From assembly GCF_014636775.1 (NCBI RefSeq), contig NZ_BMEQ01000006.1, forward strand, positions 124,001 through 188,000: a DNA stretch of 64,000 nt, given 5' to 3'. The DNA is from Kocuria dechangensis. GTDB taxonomy: Bacteria > Actinomycetota > Actinomycetes > Actinomycetales > Micrococcaceae. The position numbers and the translations under genes were made by a program. Below the pieces are notes generated by a model. The model saw only the letters and a program-made list of their open reading frames with translations. It made no database searches and was not told the origin of the DNA. This document shows, piece by piece, positions 1 to 8,806 of this stretch (the stretch's first letter is position 1; each line of letters opens with the position of its first letter).

Positions 1-761
1 CGGGTGATCTGGCCCGCGGTCCCGGTGGCGGGGACGTCCGCGAGGTCGATGCCCAGGTCCCGGGCGGTCTTGCGCACCGGCGGCTTCGCCAGCGCCGGCC
101 GGCGGGGCACCTCCGCGGGGGCGGGCGGCGTGGCGTCCCGGGAGGGCTGCGGCTCCTCGCCGCGCCCGGGCCGGAACCAGACCCCGCGGTCCTCGGCGAG
201 ACGTGCGGCGCGGTCGGCGATGCCCTGCGCGGCGCTCAGCCCGGTGCCCAGCCCGCTGCCCAGGGGGCCGCGGGAGATCTTCTCGGTCCACCCGCCCTGC
301 CTGGCCGGCTGCGGGACGGGCGCGGGCTCCGGGACGGGTGCCTGCTGCGGCGGGGCGACGCGCCGGCGGCGGCGCACCGGGTCCGCCTTGGGACCGGAGC
401 CGACGAGCGGGCGCGAGTCCTCACCGGCGCCGCCCGGGGCGCTCTCCCCGCCTGTCTCCGCGGCGGGCGTCCCGGCCTGCCCGGGGTCCCCGGTCCGGGC
501 CGGGGCCGCGGAGGGCGCCTCGTCCGCGGTGCCGACCGAGATGATCGGGGTGCCGACCTCGACGGTGCGGCCCTCGGGCACGAGCAGGTCCATGACCGTC
601 CCCGCGTACGGCGAGGGCAGCTCGACGACGGACTTGGCCGTCTCGATCTCCACGATCACCTGGTTGACCGTCACGGTCTCCCCCGGCGCGACCTTCCACG
701 CGAGGATCTCCGCCTCGGTCAGGCCCTCGCCGACGTCGGGAAGCTTGAAGATCTGGGGCAT
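1..761 (-). CDS. Dihydrolipoamide acyltransferase (E2) of a 2-oxoacid dehydrogenase complex, partial
   Basis: The N-terminal 253 codons are present; the rest runs off the window start. The lipoyl domain covers about residues 2-77, and Lys43 in the ETAKSVVE context is the expected lipoylation site. A Pro/Ala/Gly/Arg-rich linker follows. The last 35 or so residues (PPVRKTARDLGIDLADVPAT) start a peripheral-subunit-binding domain, the docking site for E1/E3. The catalytic acyltransferase domain lies outside. E2 moves the acyl group from E1 to CoA. The gene follows E1 alpha and E1 beta on the same strand with a 43-bp gap, so it is the third gene of one operon. ATG 761 was chosen because MPQIFKLPDVGEG is the usual lipoyl-domain start, with a GAGAGAG purine tract before it. 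Substrate (branched-chain 2-oxoacids or pyruvate) cannot be decided here. Confidence 0.93.
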   Translation of the reverse strand, partial: MPQIFKLPDVGEGLTEAEILAWKVAPGETVTVNQVIVEIETAKSVVELPSPYAGTVMDLLVPEGRTVEVGTPIISVGTADEAPSAAPARTGDPGQAGTPAAETGGESAPGGAGEDSRPLVGSGPKADPVRRRRRVAPPQQAPVPEPAPVPQPARQGGWTEKISRGPLGSGLGTGLSAAQGIADRAARLAEDRGVWFRPGRGEEPQPSRDATPPAPAEVPRRPALAKPPVRKTARDLGIDLADVPATGTAGQIT

Positions 762-804
762 GTTCGTACTCACTCTCTCTTGCGGGCGCCCGCCGCCGGT
801 CGGC

Positions 805-1788
805 TCAGTAGGCGAAGGACCGGTCCAGGGCGTCCAGGATCCGGTCGAGGTCCGGCACGTACTGGTCCTCGACGGCCGCCACCGGGTACGGCAGGTGGAA
901 CGCGCCGACCCGCAGCACGGGGGCCTCGAGGGAGTAGAACGCGCGCTCGGTGATCCGGGCGGCGATCTCCCCGCCGAGCCCGCCGAAGGTCGGCGCCTCG
1001 TGGGCGACCACGAGGCGGCCGGTGCGGCGCACCGAGTCCTCGAGGGTGTCGAAGTCGATGGGAGACAGGGACCGCAGGTCGATCACCTCGACGCTGCGCC
1101 CGTCCTCCTCCGCGGCCTGCGCCGCGGCGAGCGCCACCGGCACCAGGGGGCCGTAGGCGACGACGGTCGCGTCCTCGCCCGGGCGGACCACCTGGGCGGT
1201 GAACGGGTCCGCGGTGGGCCGCTCGGTGTCCACGTCGCCCTTGAGCCAGTACCGCCGCTTGGGCTCGAAGACGATGACCGGGTCCTCGCACGCGATCGCC
1301 TGCTGGGTCATCCAGTAGGCGTCCTGGGCGTTGGACGGGGTCACCACGCGCAGCCCGGCGGTGTGCGCGAAGTACGCCTCCGGGGACTCCGAGTGGTGCT
1401 CGACCGAGCCGATGACCCCGCCGTAGGGGATGCGGATCGTCACCGGCACGGTGACGTCCCCGCTGGTGCGGTTGCGCATCTTGGCGAGCTGGGTGGTGAT
1501 CTGGTTGAACGCGGGGAAGGAGAAGCCGTCGAACTGGATCTCGCACACGGGGCGGTAGCCGCGCATGGCCAGGCCCACGGCGGTGCCGACGATCCCGGCC
1601 TCCCCCAGCGGGGTGTCCAGCACGCGGTGCGCGCCGAAGTCGGCCTTGAGCCCCTCCGTGACGCGGTACACCCCGCCGAGGGCGCCGATGTCCTCGCCCA
1701 TGAGCAGGACCTTCGGGTTCTCCTCCAGCGCCCGGCGCAGGCCCGCGTTGACCGCCTTCGCGATGGTCAGGTTCGCGACGTCGTTCAT
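805..1788 (-). CDS. 2-oxoacid dehydrogenase E1 component, beta subunit
   Basis: This 327-residue protein is a full-length E1 beta (transketolase pyrimidine-binding plus C-terminal transketolase domains). Recognisable segments are the N-terminal LLMGEDIGALGGVYRVTEGL, the mid-protein VTIRIPYGGVIGSVEHHSES and the C-terminal IDLRSLSPIDFDTLEDSVRR. With E1 alpha it forms the thiamine-diphosphate heterotetramer that decarboxylates 2-oxoacids and reductively acylates E2. The start ATG at 1788 overlaps the E1 alpha stop (ATGA) and has an AGGAGG site upstream inside the alpha gene, so the two subunits should be translationally coupled. The family covers branched-chain oxoacid and pyruvate dehydrogenases. 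The branched-chain or acetoin-type E1 alpha/beta split makes BkdB-like the best guess. Confidence 0.93.
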   Translation of the reverse strand: MNDVANLTIAKAVNAGLRRALEENPKVLLMGEDIGALGGVYRVTEGLKADFGAHRVLDTPLGEAGIVGTAVGLAMRGYRPVCEIQFDGFSFPAFNQITTQLAKMRNRTSGDVTVPVTIRIPYGGVIGSVEHHSESPEAYFAHTAGLRVVTPSNAQDAYWMTQQAIACEDPVIVFEPKRRYWLKGDVDTERPTADPFTAQVVRPGEDATVVAYGPLVPVALAAAQAAEEDGRSVEVIDLRSLSPIDFDTLEDSVRRTGRLVVAHEAPTFGGLGGEIAARITERAFYSLEAPVLRVGAFHLPYPVAAVEDQYVPDLDRILDALDRSFAY

Positions 1789-3122
1789 GCGAGGTCCTCC
1801 TCGGTCCCGGAGAGCGTGCCCTCCGCGGGGCGGTCGGGGTCGGCGGCCACGGTCAGTCCCGCGGCCTGCGTGCCGCGGTCGGTCCCGGGCGCACCGGCGG
1901 CGGGGCGGCCGGCCGCGTCGTCGTCGGCCCGGTCCTCGCCGGCCGGGCCCTCCTCGGCGGTGTCGGCGAAGCCGGCCTGGTACGCGGCGTACCAGGCCCG
2001 CTCCTCCTCGATGAGGGGGTGGGGCTCGGCGTAGGGCTTGTCGAAGAACTCCTCGAACCGCGGCGGGGCCATGGCCAGGACGTGGGCGCGGGCCTCGTCG
2101 GCGAGGGCCTGCGCGGCGGCGGCGACGTCCTCGAAGAAGGCGTCGTCCGCGCCGTGGTCCCGGCGCAGGTGCGTCTCGAGCCGGACCAGCGGGTCGAGCT
2201 CCGCCCAGTGCCGCTCGTCCTCCCGGGCGCGGTACTTGGTGGGGTCGTCGGCGGTCGTGTGGGCGCCGAGCCGGTACGTCTCGGCCTCCACGAGCACCGG
2301 GCCGCGGCCGGTGCGGGCCTGCTCCATGGCGTAGCGCGAGACGGCGAGGACCCCCAGCACGTCGTTGCCGTCCACGCGGATCCCCTCGAAGCCGTACCCC
2401 GCCGCGCGCTCGGCCAGGGGCACGCGGGACTGGGTGGAGAACGGCACGGAGATCGCCCACTGGTTGTTCTGGATGAAGAAGACGACCGGGGCGTCGTAGG
2501 ACGCGGCGAAGACCATGCCCTCGTGCACCTCCCCCTCGGTCGAGGTGCCGTCACCGAAGTAGACGATCGTGGCGGCGGGCTCGACCTCCTGGCCCTGCGC
2601 CTCGGCGGCTCGCCGGTCCATGGCCATGCCCATGGCGTAGCCCACGGCGTGCGGGACCTGGGAGCCCAGCACGATCGAGTACGCGCTCATGTTGTGCGCG
2701 CTCGGCTTCCAGCCGGCGGCGCTGTGCCCGCGGAACACGGTCAGCAGCTCGCCGGGGTCCACGCCGCGCTCGATCGCGACCGCGTGCTCCCGGTAGGTCG
2801 GGAAGATGTGGTCGGCCGGGTGCAGGGCGCGCACGGAGCCCACCTGGGCGGCCTCCTGCCCGCGCAGCGGGGCCCACAGCACCAGCTGCCCCTGGCGCTG
2901 GAGGTTGGTGGCCTCCTCGTCGAAACGGCGCGCGAGGGACATCGAGCGGTAGAGGCTCCGCAGCTGCTCGGCGTCGACGTCGGCGACGTACGGCGAGAAG
3001 ACCGGGTCCTCCGCCACGGCGCCGTCCCGGTCGAGGAGGCGCACCAGACGGGTGCGCACCTCGGGGGCGGGGGCGGGGCGGACCGGCGCGTGGGCGGCCG
3101 GGGACGACGGTGCGGCATCCAT
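1785..3122 (-). CDS. 2-oxoacid dehydrogenase E1 component, alpha subunit
   Basis: The 445-residue protein has the thiamine-diphosphate motif GDGTSTEG at residues 190-197, closed by NNQWAIS at 219-225, and the conserved loop YRLGAHTTADDPTKYR near residue 280. About 60 C-terminal residues are low-complexity, acidic and Ala/Gly-rich, beyond the usual end of the fold. It carries out the decarboxylation step with the beta subunit encoded next. The gene overlaps E1 beta by 4 nt. It follows the aminotransferase gene after 58 bp on the same strand, so that gene may belong to the operon and supply or remove 2-oxoacids by transamination (inference). ATG 3122 has an AAAGGA site about 10 nt upstream. Confidence 0.93.
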   Translation of the reverse strand: MDAAPSSPAAHAPVRPAPAPEVRTRLVRLLDRDGAVAEDPVFSPYVADVDAEQLRSLYRSMSLARRFDEEATNLQRQGQLVLWAPLRGQEAAQVGSVRALHPADHIFPTYREHAVAIERGVDPGELLTVFRGHSAAGWKPSAHNMSAYSIVLGSQVPHAVGYAMGMAMDRRAAEAQGQEVEPAATIVYFGDGTSTEGEVHEGMVFAASYDAPVVFFIQNNQWAISVPFSTQSRVPLAERAAGYGFEGIRVDGNDVLGVLAVSRYAMEQARTGRGPVLVEAETYRLGAHTTADDPTKYRAREDERHWAELDPLVRLETHLRRDHGADDAFFEDVAAAAQALADEARAHVLAMAPPRFEEFFDKPYAEPHPLIEEERAWYAAYQAGFADTAEEGPAGEDRADDDAAGRPAAGAPGTDRGTQAAGLTVAADPDRPAEGTLSGTEEDLA

Positions 3123-3180
3123 GGTCAGGACGTCCTTTCGGTGTGCTCGGGTGGGAGCAGAGGTCTGCGCGGGCCCGGGC

Positions 3181-4344
3181 TCAGAGCACGGGCGGGTGGG
3201 GGAAGCGGGCGCACAGCTCGAGGAACCGGGTGTTGGCCTCCGGCTCGCCGATCGTCACGCGGATCCCCTCGGCGCCGAACCGGCGCACGGACAGCGCGTG
3301 GGCGTCACACAGGTCGGCGAACGCCTCGCTGTGCCCGCCCAGGTTCAGCCACACGAAGTTGGCCTGGGTCTCGGGGTAGGTCCAGCCCAGGGCGTCCAGC
3401 CCCGCCAGGACCCGCTCCCGCTCGTCGACGACGCGCTGCACCCGCTCCTCGACCTCTTGGTAGTGGCGCACGGACGCGATCGCGGCGCGCTGGGCGAGGT
3501 CGGTGACGGAGAAGGCCGGGGCCGACTGCCGCAGGTACTGGGTGATCTCCTGGCCGGCCACGGAGTAGCCGATCCGCAGGCCGGCGAGCCCGTGGGCCTT
3601 GGAGAACGTCCGGAGCACGACGACGTTGGGGTGCCGGCGGTACAGGTCGACCCCGTTCACGAGGTCGTCGCGGCGCTGGAACTCCTGGTAGGCCTCGTCG
3701 ATCACCACGAGCACGTCGCGGGGCACCGCCGCGAGGAAGTCCTCGACCTGGGCGGTGGTGAGGCTGGGGCCGGTGGGGTTGTTGGGCGTGCACAGCAGCA
3801 CCACGCGGGTCCGCTCCGTGACGGCGGCGGCCATGGCCTCGAGGTCGTGGGAGCCGTCGCGGCGGTTCGGGACGGGGACGCTCAGCCCGCCGGAGAGCCC
3901 GATGCTGATGGGGTAGGCCTCGAAGGAGCGCCACGCGTGGACGACCTCGTCCGGGGTGCCGTCCTCGGCGGTGCCCACGAACGCGCCCAGCAGCTGGTTG
4001 AGGGCGCCGAGGCTGCCGGCGCCGGTGACGATGTCCTCGGCGGGCACCCCCAGGAACTCGCCGAGCACCTCGCGCAGCGCCGCGGAGGTGGTCTCCGGGT
4101 AGCGGTGGACGTCCTCCCAGCGGGCCAGGACGTCGCGGACGGCGGGCACGGGCCCGAACGGGTTCTCGTTGGAGGAGAGCTTGTAGGACTCGAGCCCCTC
4201 CACGGCGACCGCAGGCTTGCCGGCCACGTAGCGGGGCAGACGGGTCAGGGCAGGGCGCGGCCGGACCGCCGGGGTGGTGGCGGTGGAGACCACGCCGGCC
4301 GGCTGGTCGCCGGCCTGGACGTGGGTAGCGTCGTCGATACTCAT
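3181..4344 (-). CDS. Pat/HisC-type aminotransferase (aromatic or histidinol-phosphate)
   Basis: This 387-residue fold-type I PLP aminotransferase has the Schiff-base lysine in TFSKAHGLAGLRIGYS, the phosphate-binding segment GAGSLGALNQLL, the CTPNNPTGPS loop and the C-terminal GIRVTIGEPEAN. KLSSNENPFGP near the N terminus is typical of HisC and of actinobacterial Pat (aromatic amino acid transaminase). The pattern GLAGLRIGYS plus Q-ANFVWL resembles Pat, and the gene is not in a his operon, so Pat is preferred, but HisC activity cannot be excluded. ATG 4344 was chosen because TAGCAT stands exactly 7 nt before it, the geometry of a leaderless transcript. An in-frame ATG at 4353 is the alternative. 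The divergent neighbour is purB. Confidence 0.85.
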   Translation of the reverse strand: MSIDDATHVQAGDQPAGVVSTATTPAVRPRPALTRLPRYVAGKPAVAVEGLESYKLSSNENPFGPVPAVRDVLARWEDVHRYPETTSAALREVLGEFLGVPAEDIVTGAGSLGALNQLLGAFVGTAEDGTPDEVVHAWRSFEAYPISIGLSGGLSVPVPNRRDGSHDLEAMAAAVTERTRVVLLCTPNNPTGPSLTTAQVEDFLAAVPRDVLVVIDEAYQEFQRRDDLVNGVDLYRRHPNVVVLRTFSKAHGLAGLRIGYSVAGQEITQYLRQSAPAFSVTDLAQRAAIASVRHYQEVEERVQRVVDERERVLAGLDALGWTYPETQANFVWLNLGGHSEAFADLCDAHALSVRRFGAEGIRVTIGEPEANTRFLELCARFPHPPVL

Positions 4345-4351
4345 GCAGGTC

Positions 4352-4357
4352 ATGCTA
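4352..4357 (-). promoter_or_regulatory. Candidate -10 box for a leaderless aminotransferase transcript
   Basis: TAGCAT on the minus strand is followed by 7 nt and then ATG at 4344. That spacing puts the transcription start at the A of the ATG. No Shine-Dalgarno sequence fits this start. No convincing -35 box is seen. Confidence 0.45.
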
Positions 4358-4509
4358 TCCCCGCTCCCCGGGCGTTCCCCGGCGGATGACGTCCGTCCGG
4401 GCGGTACAGTTTTTTTCGGCGGGAATGCTACAAGCGCGCCCCCCGAAAGTTGGCGACCGACGACAAAGCGCCGCCCGGGAGGGCTCCGGCGCCGTGGGAG
4501 AATGACCGC

Positions 4510-5943
4510 ATGCCCACCACGAACCGCATCCTGTCCTCCGGGCGCGCGGCGCTCGCCGCCGCCGTCCCGCCCGTCGCGCTGGGTCCGCTCGACGGCCGCT
4601 ACCAGCCCGTGGTCGCCCCGCTGGTCGACCACCTCTCCGAGGCCGCGCTCAACCGCAACCGCGTGCACGTGGAGGTCGAGTGGTTCCTCCACCTCACCGA
4701 CCACGCCGTGCTGCCCGGCCTCGCCCCGCTCGACGACGAGCAGAAGGCCGGCCTCCGGGCGGTCGTCACGGACTTCGACACGGACTCGGTGGCCGAGCTC
4801 GCCGAGATCGAGGCCGTCACCGTGCACGACGTCAAGGCCGTGGAGTACTACATCGGCCGCCGCCTGCCCGCCCTGGGGCTCGAGCACCTCGTCCCGCTCG
4901 TGCACTTCGGCTGCACCTCCGAGGACATCAACAACCTCGCCTGGGCGCTGGGCGTCAAGGACGCGACCACCGACGTGTGGCTGCCCGCCGCCCGGGAGCT
5001 CGTGGCCGACGTCGAGAAGCTCGCCCGGTCCGCCGCGGAGACCCCGATGCTCTCGCGCACCCACGGCCAGCCCGCCACGCCCACCACCCTCGGCAAGGAG
5101 ATGGCCGTCGTCGCCCACCGCCTGGGCCGCCAGATCGCCCGGATCGAGCGCACCGAGTACCTCGGCAAGATCAACGGGGCCACCGGCACGTACGCGGCGC
5201 ACTACGCCTCCGTCCCGGACGTCGACTGGACCGAGGTCTCCCGGCGCTTCGTGGAGGGCCTGGGGCTGACCTGGAACCCGCTGACCACCCAGATCGAGTC
5301 CCACGACTGGCAGGCGGAGCTCTACGCGGACGTCGCCCGCTTCAACCGGATCCTGCACAACTTCTGCACGGACGTGTGGTCCTACATCTCCATCGGCTAC
5401 TTCCACCAGATCCCGGTGGAGGGCGCCACCGGCTCCTCGACCATGCCGCACAAGGTCAACCCCATCCGGTTCGAGAACGCCGAGGCGAACCTGGAGCTGT
5501 CCAACGCCCTGCTGGACACCCTCGCCGCCACGCTCGTGACGTCCCGCTGGCAGCGCGACCTCACGGACTCCTCCTCGCAGCGCAACATCGGCGTGGCCTT
5601 CGGCCACTCCCTGCTCGCGGTCTCCAACGTCAGCAAGGGCCTGTCCCGCCTCGACGTGGCCGAGGACGTGCTCGCCGCCGACCTCGACGAGAACTGGGAG
5701 GTGCTCGCCGAGGCGATCCAGATGGTGATGCGCGCCGAGGCGATCGCCGGCGTCGAGGGCATGGACAACCCCTACGAGCGGCTCAAGGACCTCACCCGCG
5801 GCCGGCGCGTGGACTCGGCCCGGCTCAAGGAGTTCGTGGCCGGCCTGGGGCTCTCCCCCGAGGCCGAGCGGCGGCTCTCCGAGCTGACCCCGGCCACCTA
5901 CACGGGCATCGCCGCCCAGCTCGTGAACTACCTGGCCTACTGA
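4510..5943 (+). CDS. purB: Adenylosuccinate lyase
   Basis: The 477-residue protein catalyses fumarate release from SAICAR and from adenylosuccinate in purine synthesis. The superfamily signature is intact as GSSTMPHKVNPI, the flexible loop with the catalytic serine. Upstream are LVHFGCTSEDINN and SRTHGQPATPTTLGKE, carrying the general acid/base residues. Length and the VALGPLDGRYQP start match the E. coli-type PurB group. ATG 4510 is preferred over an in-frame TTG at 4450 because GAGAAT sits 6 nt upstream, like other leaderless starts in this window, and because PurB proteins begin near here. The gene is single, divergent from the aminotransferase gene, and ends at a strong hairpin. Confidence 0.97.
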   Translation: MPTTNRILSSGRAALAAAVPPVALGPLDGRYQPVVAPLVDHLSEAALNRNRVHVEVEWFLHLTDHAVLPGLAPLDDEQKAGLRAVVTDFDTDSVAELAEIEAVTVHDVKAVEYYIGRRLPALGLEHLVPLVHFGCTSEDINNLAWALGVKDATTDVWLPAARELVADVEKLARSAAETPMLSRTHGQPATPTTLGKEMAVVAHRLGRQIARIERTEYLGKINGATGTYAAHYASVPDVDWTEVSRRFVEGLGLTWNPLTTQIESHDWQAELYADVARFNRILHNFCTDVWSYISIGYFHQIPVEGATGSSTMPHKVNPIRFENAEANLELSNALLDTLAATLVTSRWQRDLTDSSSQRNIGVAFGHSLLAVSNVSKGLSRLDVAEDVLAADLDENWEVLAEAIQMVMRAEAIAGVEGMDNPYERLKDLTRGRRVDSARLKEFVAGLGLSPEAERRLSELTPATYTGIAAQLVNYLAY

Positions 5944-5979
5944 GGGCGCCCGGGACGGTACGCACCCGCCCCGGCACGC

Positions 5980-6015
5980 GGAGGGCCCCGGCCGGGACAC
6001 CGGCCGGGGCCCTCC
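5980..6015. terminator. Bidirectional hairpin between purB and the CoA-disulfide reductase gene
   Basis: A perfect 16-bp G+C stem (GGAGGGCCCCGGCCGG and its complement) with a GACA tetraloop lies in the convergent gap 5944-6067. There is no T tract, as is common in high-G+C actinobacteria. Confidence 0.8.
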
Positions 6016-6067
6016 GCTGTCGTGCCGCATCCTCCGGAACCCCGTGGGGCGGGGCGGCGGGGCGGGC

Positions 6068-7765
6068 CTAACCCGCGGAGCTGCCCCGGTCGGCGTCGTC
6101 GCCGGCCGCCCCGGTGCCGTCCGCCGCGCTGCCGGCGACGGCCACGGCCCGCGGCGGGCGGGCCGCCCAGGTGAGGTAGCCGCCGTCGAGGTTCACGGCG
6201 TGCCTGCCGTGCTGCTCGAGCACGCGCGCGGCGAGGTAGCCGCGCAGCCCGGCCTGGCAGTGCACCACGAGCTCGCCCTCGGGCAGCTCGTCGATCCGGT
6301 CCCGCAGGCGGTCCAGCTCGATGTTGATCCCGCCGGGGATCGGCATGGACTCGTGCTCGCCGGGCGTGCGGACGTCGAGCAGCGTGGCGCCGGCGTCGAG
6401 GCGCTCCTGCAGCTCGTGCCACTGGAGGGTCTCCACGAGCCCGTCCCGGTGGTTGCGGTCGATGTAGCCCAGCATGTTCACGGGGTCCTTGGCGGAGCCG
6501 TAGAGCGGGGAGTAGGCCAGTTCCAGCTCGGCGAGGTCCGCGGCCCGGAGCCCGCCGGTGATCGCGGTCGCGATGACGTCGATGCGCTTGTCGACGCCGG
6601 CGCCGCCCACGCCCTGGGCGCCCAGGATGGCGTCGGTCTCCGGGTCCACGAGCAGCTTCAGCGCCATCCCCTCGGCCCCGGGGTAGTAGCCGGCGTGGTT
6701 GGCGGGGTGCGTGTGGATCGCCCGGTAGGGCCGGCCCGCGGCCCGCAGCCGCTTCTCGCTCCACCCCGTGGACGCGAGGGTGAGGCCGAAGACGCCGACG
6801 ACGGAGGTGCCCAGCACGGGCCGGTCCGCCACGTCCAGGCCGGCGATGACGTCGGCCACCAGCCGGCCCTGCAGGTTGGCGGTGTTGGCCAGGGCGACCA
6901 GCGTGGCCGACCCGTCGAGGGCGTCCTTCTTCTCCACCGCGTCGCCCACGGCGTAGATGTCCGGGTCGGAGGTGCGCAGGTGCTCGTCCACGACGATGCC
7001 GCCGCGCGGGCCCACCTCCAGCCCCGCCGCGCGGGCCAGCGTGCTGTCCGGGCGGACCCCCACGGCGGCCATGACGACGTCGGCCGGCAGCTCCGTGCCG
7101 TCGGCGAGGGTCACGGTGCGCTCCCCGACCTCGGTGACCGCCGAGCCCAGGCGCAGGTCCAGCCCGTGCTCGCGCAGGCGGGCGTGGACGGGCTCGACCA
7201 TCTCCGGGTCGAGCGGGGCCATGATCTGCTCGGTGGCCTCCACGAGGGCCACCTGCAGGCCGCGGTGCACGAGGTTCTCCGCGACCTCCACGCCGATGAA
7301 GCCACCTCCCACGACCACCGCGCTGCGAGCGCCCGCGACCGCGGCCACGACCTCGTCCGTGTCCTCGACGTCGCGCAGCACCAGGGCGCGCTCGATCCCC
7401 GGCACCGGCGGGCGCACGGGGCCGGCCCCCGGCGAGAGGATCAGCGCGTCGTAGCCGAGGTCCTCCTCCCGGCCGGTGGCGAGGTCCCGGACCCGCACGG
7501 TGCGCGCGGCCCGGTCGATCCCGGCGACCTCCTGTCCCACCCGGACGTCCAGCCCGAACCGGGCGCCCAGGGACTGCGGGGTCTGCAGCAGCAGCGCGGA
7601 GCGCTCCTCGATCACCCCGCCCACGTGGTACGGCAGGCCGCAGTTGGCGAACGAGACGTGGCCGCTGCGCTCGAGCACGACGATCTCCGTGTGCTCCATC
7701 AGGCGGCGCAGGCGGGTGGCCGCGGACATTCCTCCGGCGACTCCGCCGACGATGACGATTCTCAT
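6068..7765 (-). CDS. CoA-disulfide reductase-type flavoprotein with C-terminal rhodanese domain
   Basis: The 565-residue protein starts with an FAD-binding GGVAGGMSAATRLRR. It then has SFANCGLPY, where Cys42 is the single redox cysteine of CoA-disulfide/polysulfide reductases and NADH oxidases. The NAD motif GGGFIGVEVAENL and the second FAD motif YAVGDAVE follow. From about residue 462 a rhodanese domain begins (LLDVRTPGEHE), with its catalytic Cys503 in HCQAGLRG. This CoADR-RHD architecture is known from enzymes acting on CoA persulfides and polysulfides, so a role in sulfane-sulfur handling is likely (family knowledge). It overlaps the upstream phosphodiesterase gene by ATGA and ends at the shared hairpin after purB. 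Confidence 0.92.
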   Translation of the reverse strand: MRIVIVGGVAGGMSAATRLRRLMEHTEIVVLERSGHVSFANCGLPYHVGGVIEERSALLLQTPQSLGARFGLDVRVGQEVAGIDRAARTVRVRDLATGREEDLGYDALILSPGAGPVRPPVPGIERALVLRDVEDTDEVVAAVAGARSAVVVGGGFIGVEVAENLVHRGLQVALVEATEQIMAPLDPEMVEPVHARLREHGLDLRLGSAVTEVGERTVTLADGTELPADVVMAAVGVRPDSTLARAAGLEVGPRGGIVVDEHLRTSDPDIYAVGDAVEKKDALDGSATLVALANTANLQGRLVADVIAGLDVADRPVLGTSVVGVFGLTLASTGWSEKRLRAAGRPYRAIHTHPANHAGYYPGAEGMALKLLVDPETDAILGAQGVGGAGVDKRIDVIATAITGGLRAADLAELELAYSPLYGSAKDPVNMLGYIDRNHRDGLVETLQWHELQERLDAGATLLDVRTPGEHESMPIPGGINIELDRLRDRIDELPEGELVVHCQAGLRGYLAARVLEQHGRHAVNLDGGYLTWAARPPRAVAVAGSAADGTGAAGDDADRGSSAG

Positions 7766-8655
7766 GGGGCCATGCTATCGACGCTGCCGACGCCCCGGTC
7801 CGCGCCCGTCCACCGCAGGACGTCGGCGGGGCGGTTCGTCGTGAGCTCCCGCGCGCCCAGGGCCAGGCACAGGCTCACGTCCCGGGGCGTGTCGACCGTC
7901 CACACGCGCAGCACCGCCCCGGCCTCCGCCCAGCGCCGCACGAGGTCCGGCCGCGCCCGGACGAAGCCCATCCCCGGGCCCGCGATGTCCACGAGCCGGT
8001 TCGAGATCACGGGCACGGCCGGGGGCACCACGAGGCGCATCCCGGCCTGCAGCACGGCGGCGGTGGTGGAGCCCAGCCGCAGGACGTCCCCCACGGCGCG
8101 GCGGGTGCCGGTCCCCACGAGCTGGCACACGAGCCGCGGCGGGAGCGACTCCAGGAGGTGGCGGACGGCGTCCGGGTGGAAGCTCATGAGCGAGACCGTG
8201 ATGTTCTCCAGCCGCCCGGTCTCCGGGTCCCAGCCCTCCCGCATGAGCAGGGCCAGGACCTCCTCCTCCAGCCGGTGGCCGAAGGGGCTGGGGTGCTTCG
8301 TCTCGACGGCCAGGCCGACCGGGCGCCCGGCGTCCCGCAGCAGGTCGATCAGCTCGCCCAGGGTCAGCAGCTGCCGGTCGGCGGCGCCGTGGGTGGGCGG
8401 GACGGCCACGCCCTTCCAGGAGGTCCAGTCGAGGCGGCGCAGCTCGGCCAGCGTGCGGGAGGCGACGGGGCCGCGGCCGTCGCTGGTGCGCCCCAGCTGC
8501 GCGTCGTGGTGGAGCACCAGGTGACCGTCGCGGGTCAGGTGGACGTCGCACTCGACGCCGTCGGCGCCGTCGAGCAGGGCCTGCACGTAGGCGGCCCGGG
8601 TGTGCTCCGGGAAGGCCGCGCTGGCTCCCCGGTGGGCGTAGACGATCGGTCGCAC
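7762..8655 (-). CDS. Glycerophosphodiester phosphodiesterase, cytoplasmic
   Basis: The 297-residue GDPD-fold protein begins VYAHRGASAAFPEHT, which has the catalytic His-Arg and the metal-binding Glu. ECDVHLTRDGHLVLHHDAQL supplies the Glu-x-Asp metal ligands and second histidine, and the end reads VWTVDTPRD. No signal peptide is seen, unlike the second GDPD at 47639. It should hydrolyse glycerophosphodiesters to glycerol-3-phosphate and an alcohol. GTG 8655 was chosen over longer starts because GAGGGAG lies 5 nt upstream and the family begins with this His-Arg segment. Its stop overlaps the start of the CoA-disulfide reductase, so the two are probably co-translated. No common pathway is obvious. 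Confidence 0.9.
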   Translation of the reverse strand: MRPIVYAHRGASAAFPEHTRAAYVQALLDGADGVECDVHLTRDGHLVLHHDAQLGRTSDGRGPVASRTLAELRRLDWTSWKGVAVPPTHGAADRQLLTLGELIDLLRDAGRPVGLAVETKHPSPFGHRLEEEVLALLMREGWDPETGRLENITVSLMSFHPDAVRHLLESLPPRLVCQLVGTGTRRAVGDVLRLGSTTAAVLQAGMRLVVPPAVPVISNRLVDIAGPGMGFVRARPDLVRRWAEAGAVLRVWTVDTPRDVSLCLALGARELTTNRPADVLRWTGADRGVGSVDSMAP

Positions 8656-8760
8656 GGTGGCTCCCTCGGCTCGCGGCGGGGCGGCGGCGCACCCGCTCAC
8701 CTCAAGGGTAGGAGCGTGCGGTGAACAGGAGACCGTCCTCCGGCGAATCGACCGTGAATG

Positions 8761-8794
8761 ACGACGACGCCCCCGGGACCGGGGGCGTCGTCGT
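8761..8794. terminator. Hairpin terminator after the EcsC-like gene
   Basis: A perfect 14-bp stem (ACGACGACGCCCCC and complement) with a 6-nt loop lies just downstream of the minus-strand gene that ends at 8807. Confidence 0.75.
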
Positions 8795-8806
8795 GCCGCG
8801 CGGCTG

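Noticed and set aside
4..2034. Long plus-strand frame opposite the E2, E1 beta and E1 alpha genes
   Set aside because: It is an antisense shadow caused by high G+C; the minus-strand frames encode complete conserved enzymes.
4405..4417. TACAGT followed by a T7 run as an intrinsic terminator or main purB promoter
   Set aside because: No stem precedes the T run, and the distance to purB is about 100 bp while a better-placed leaderless box exists at the start codon. It remains only a possible secondary promoter.
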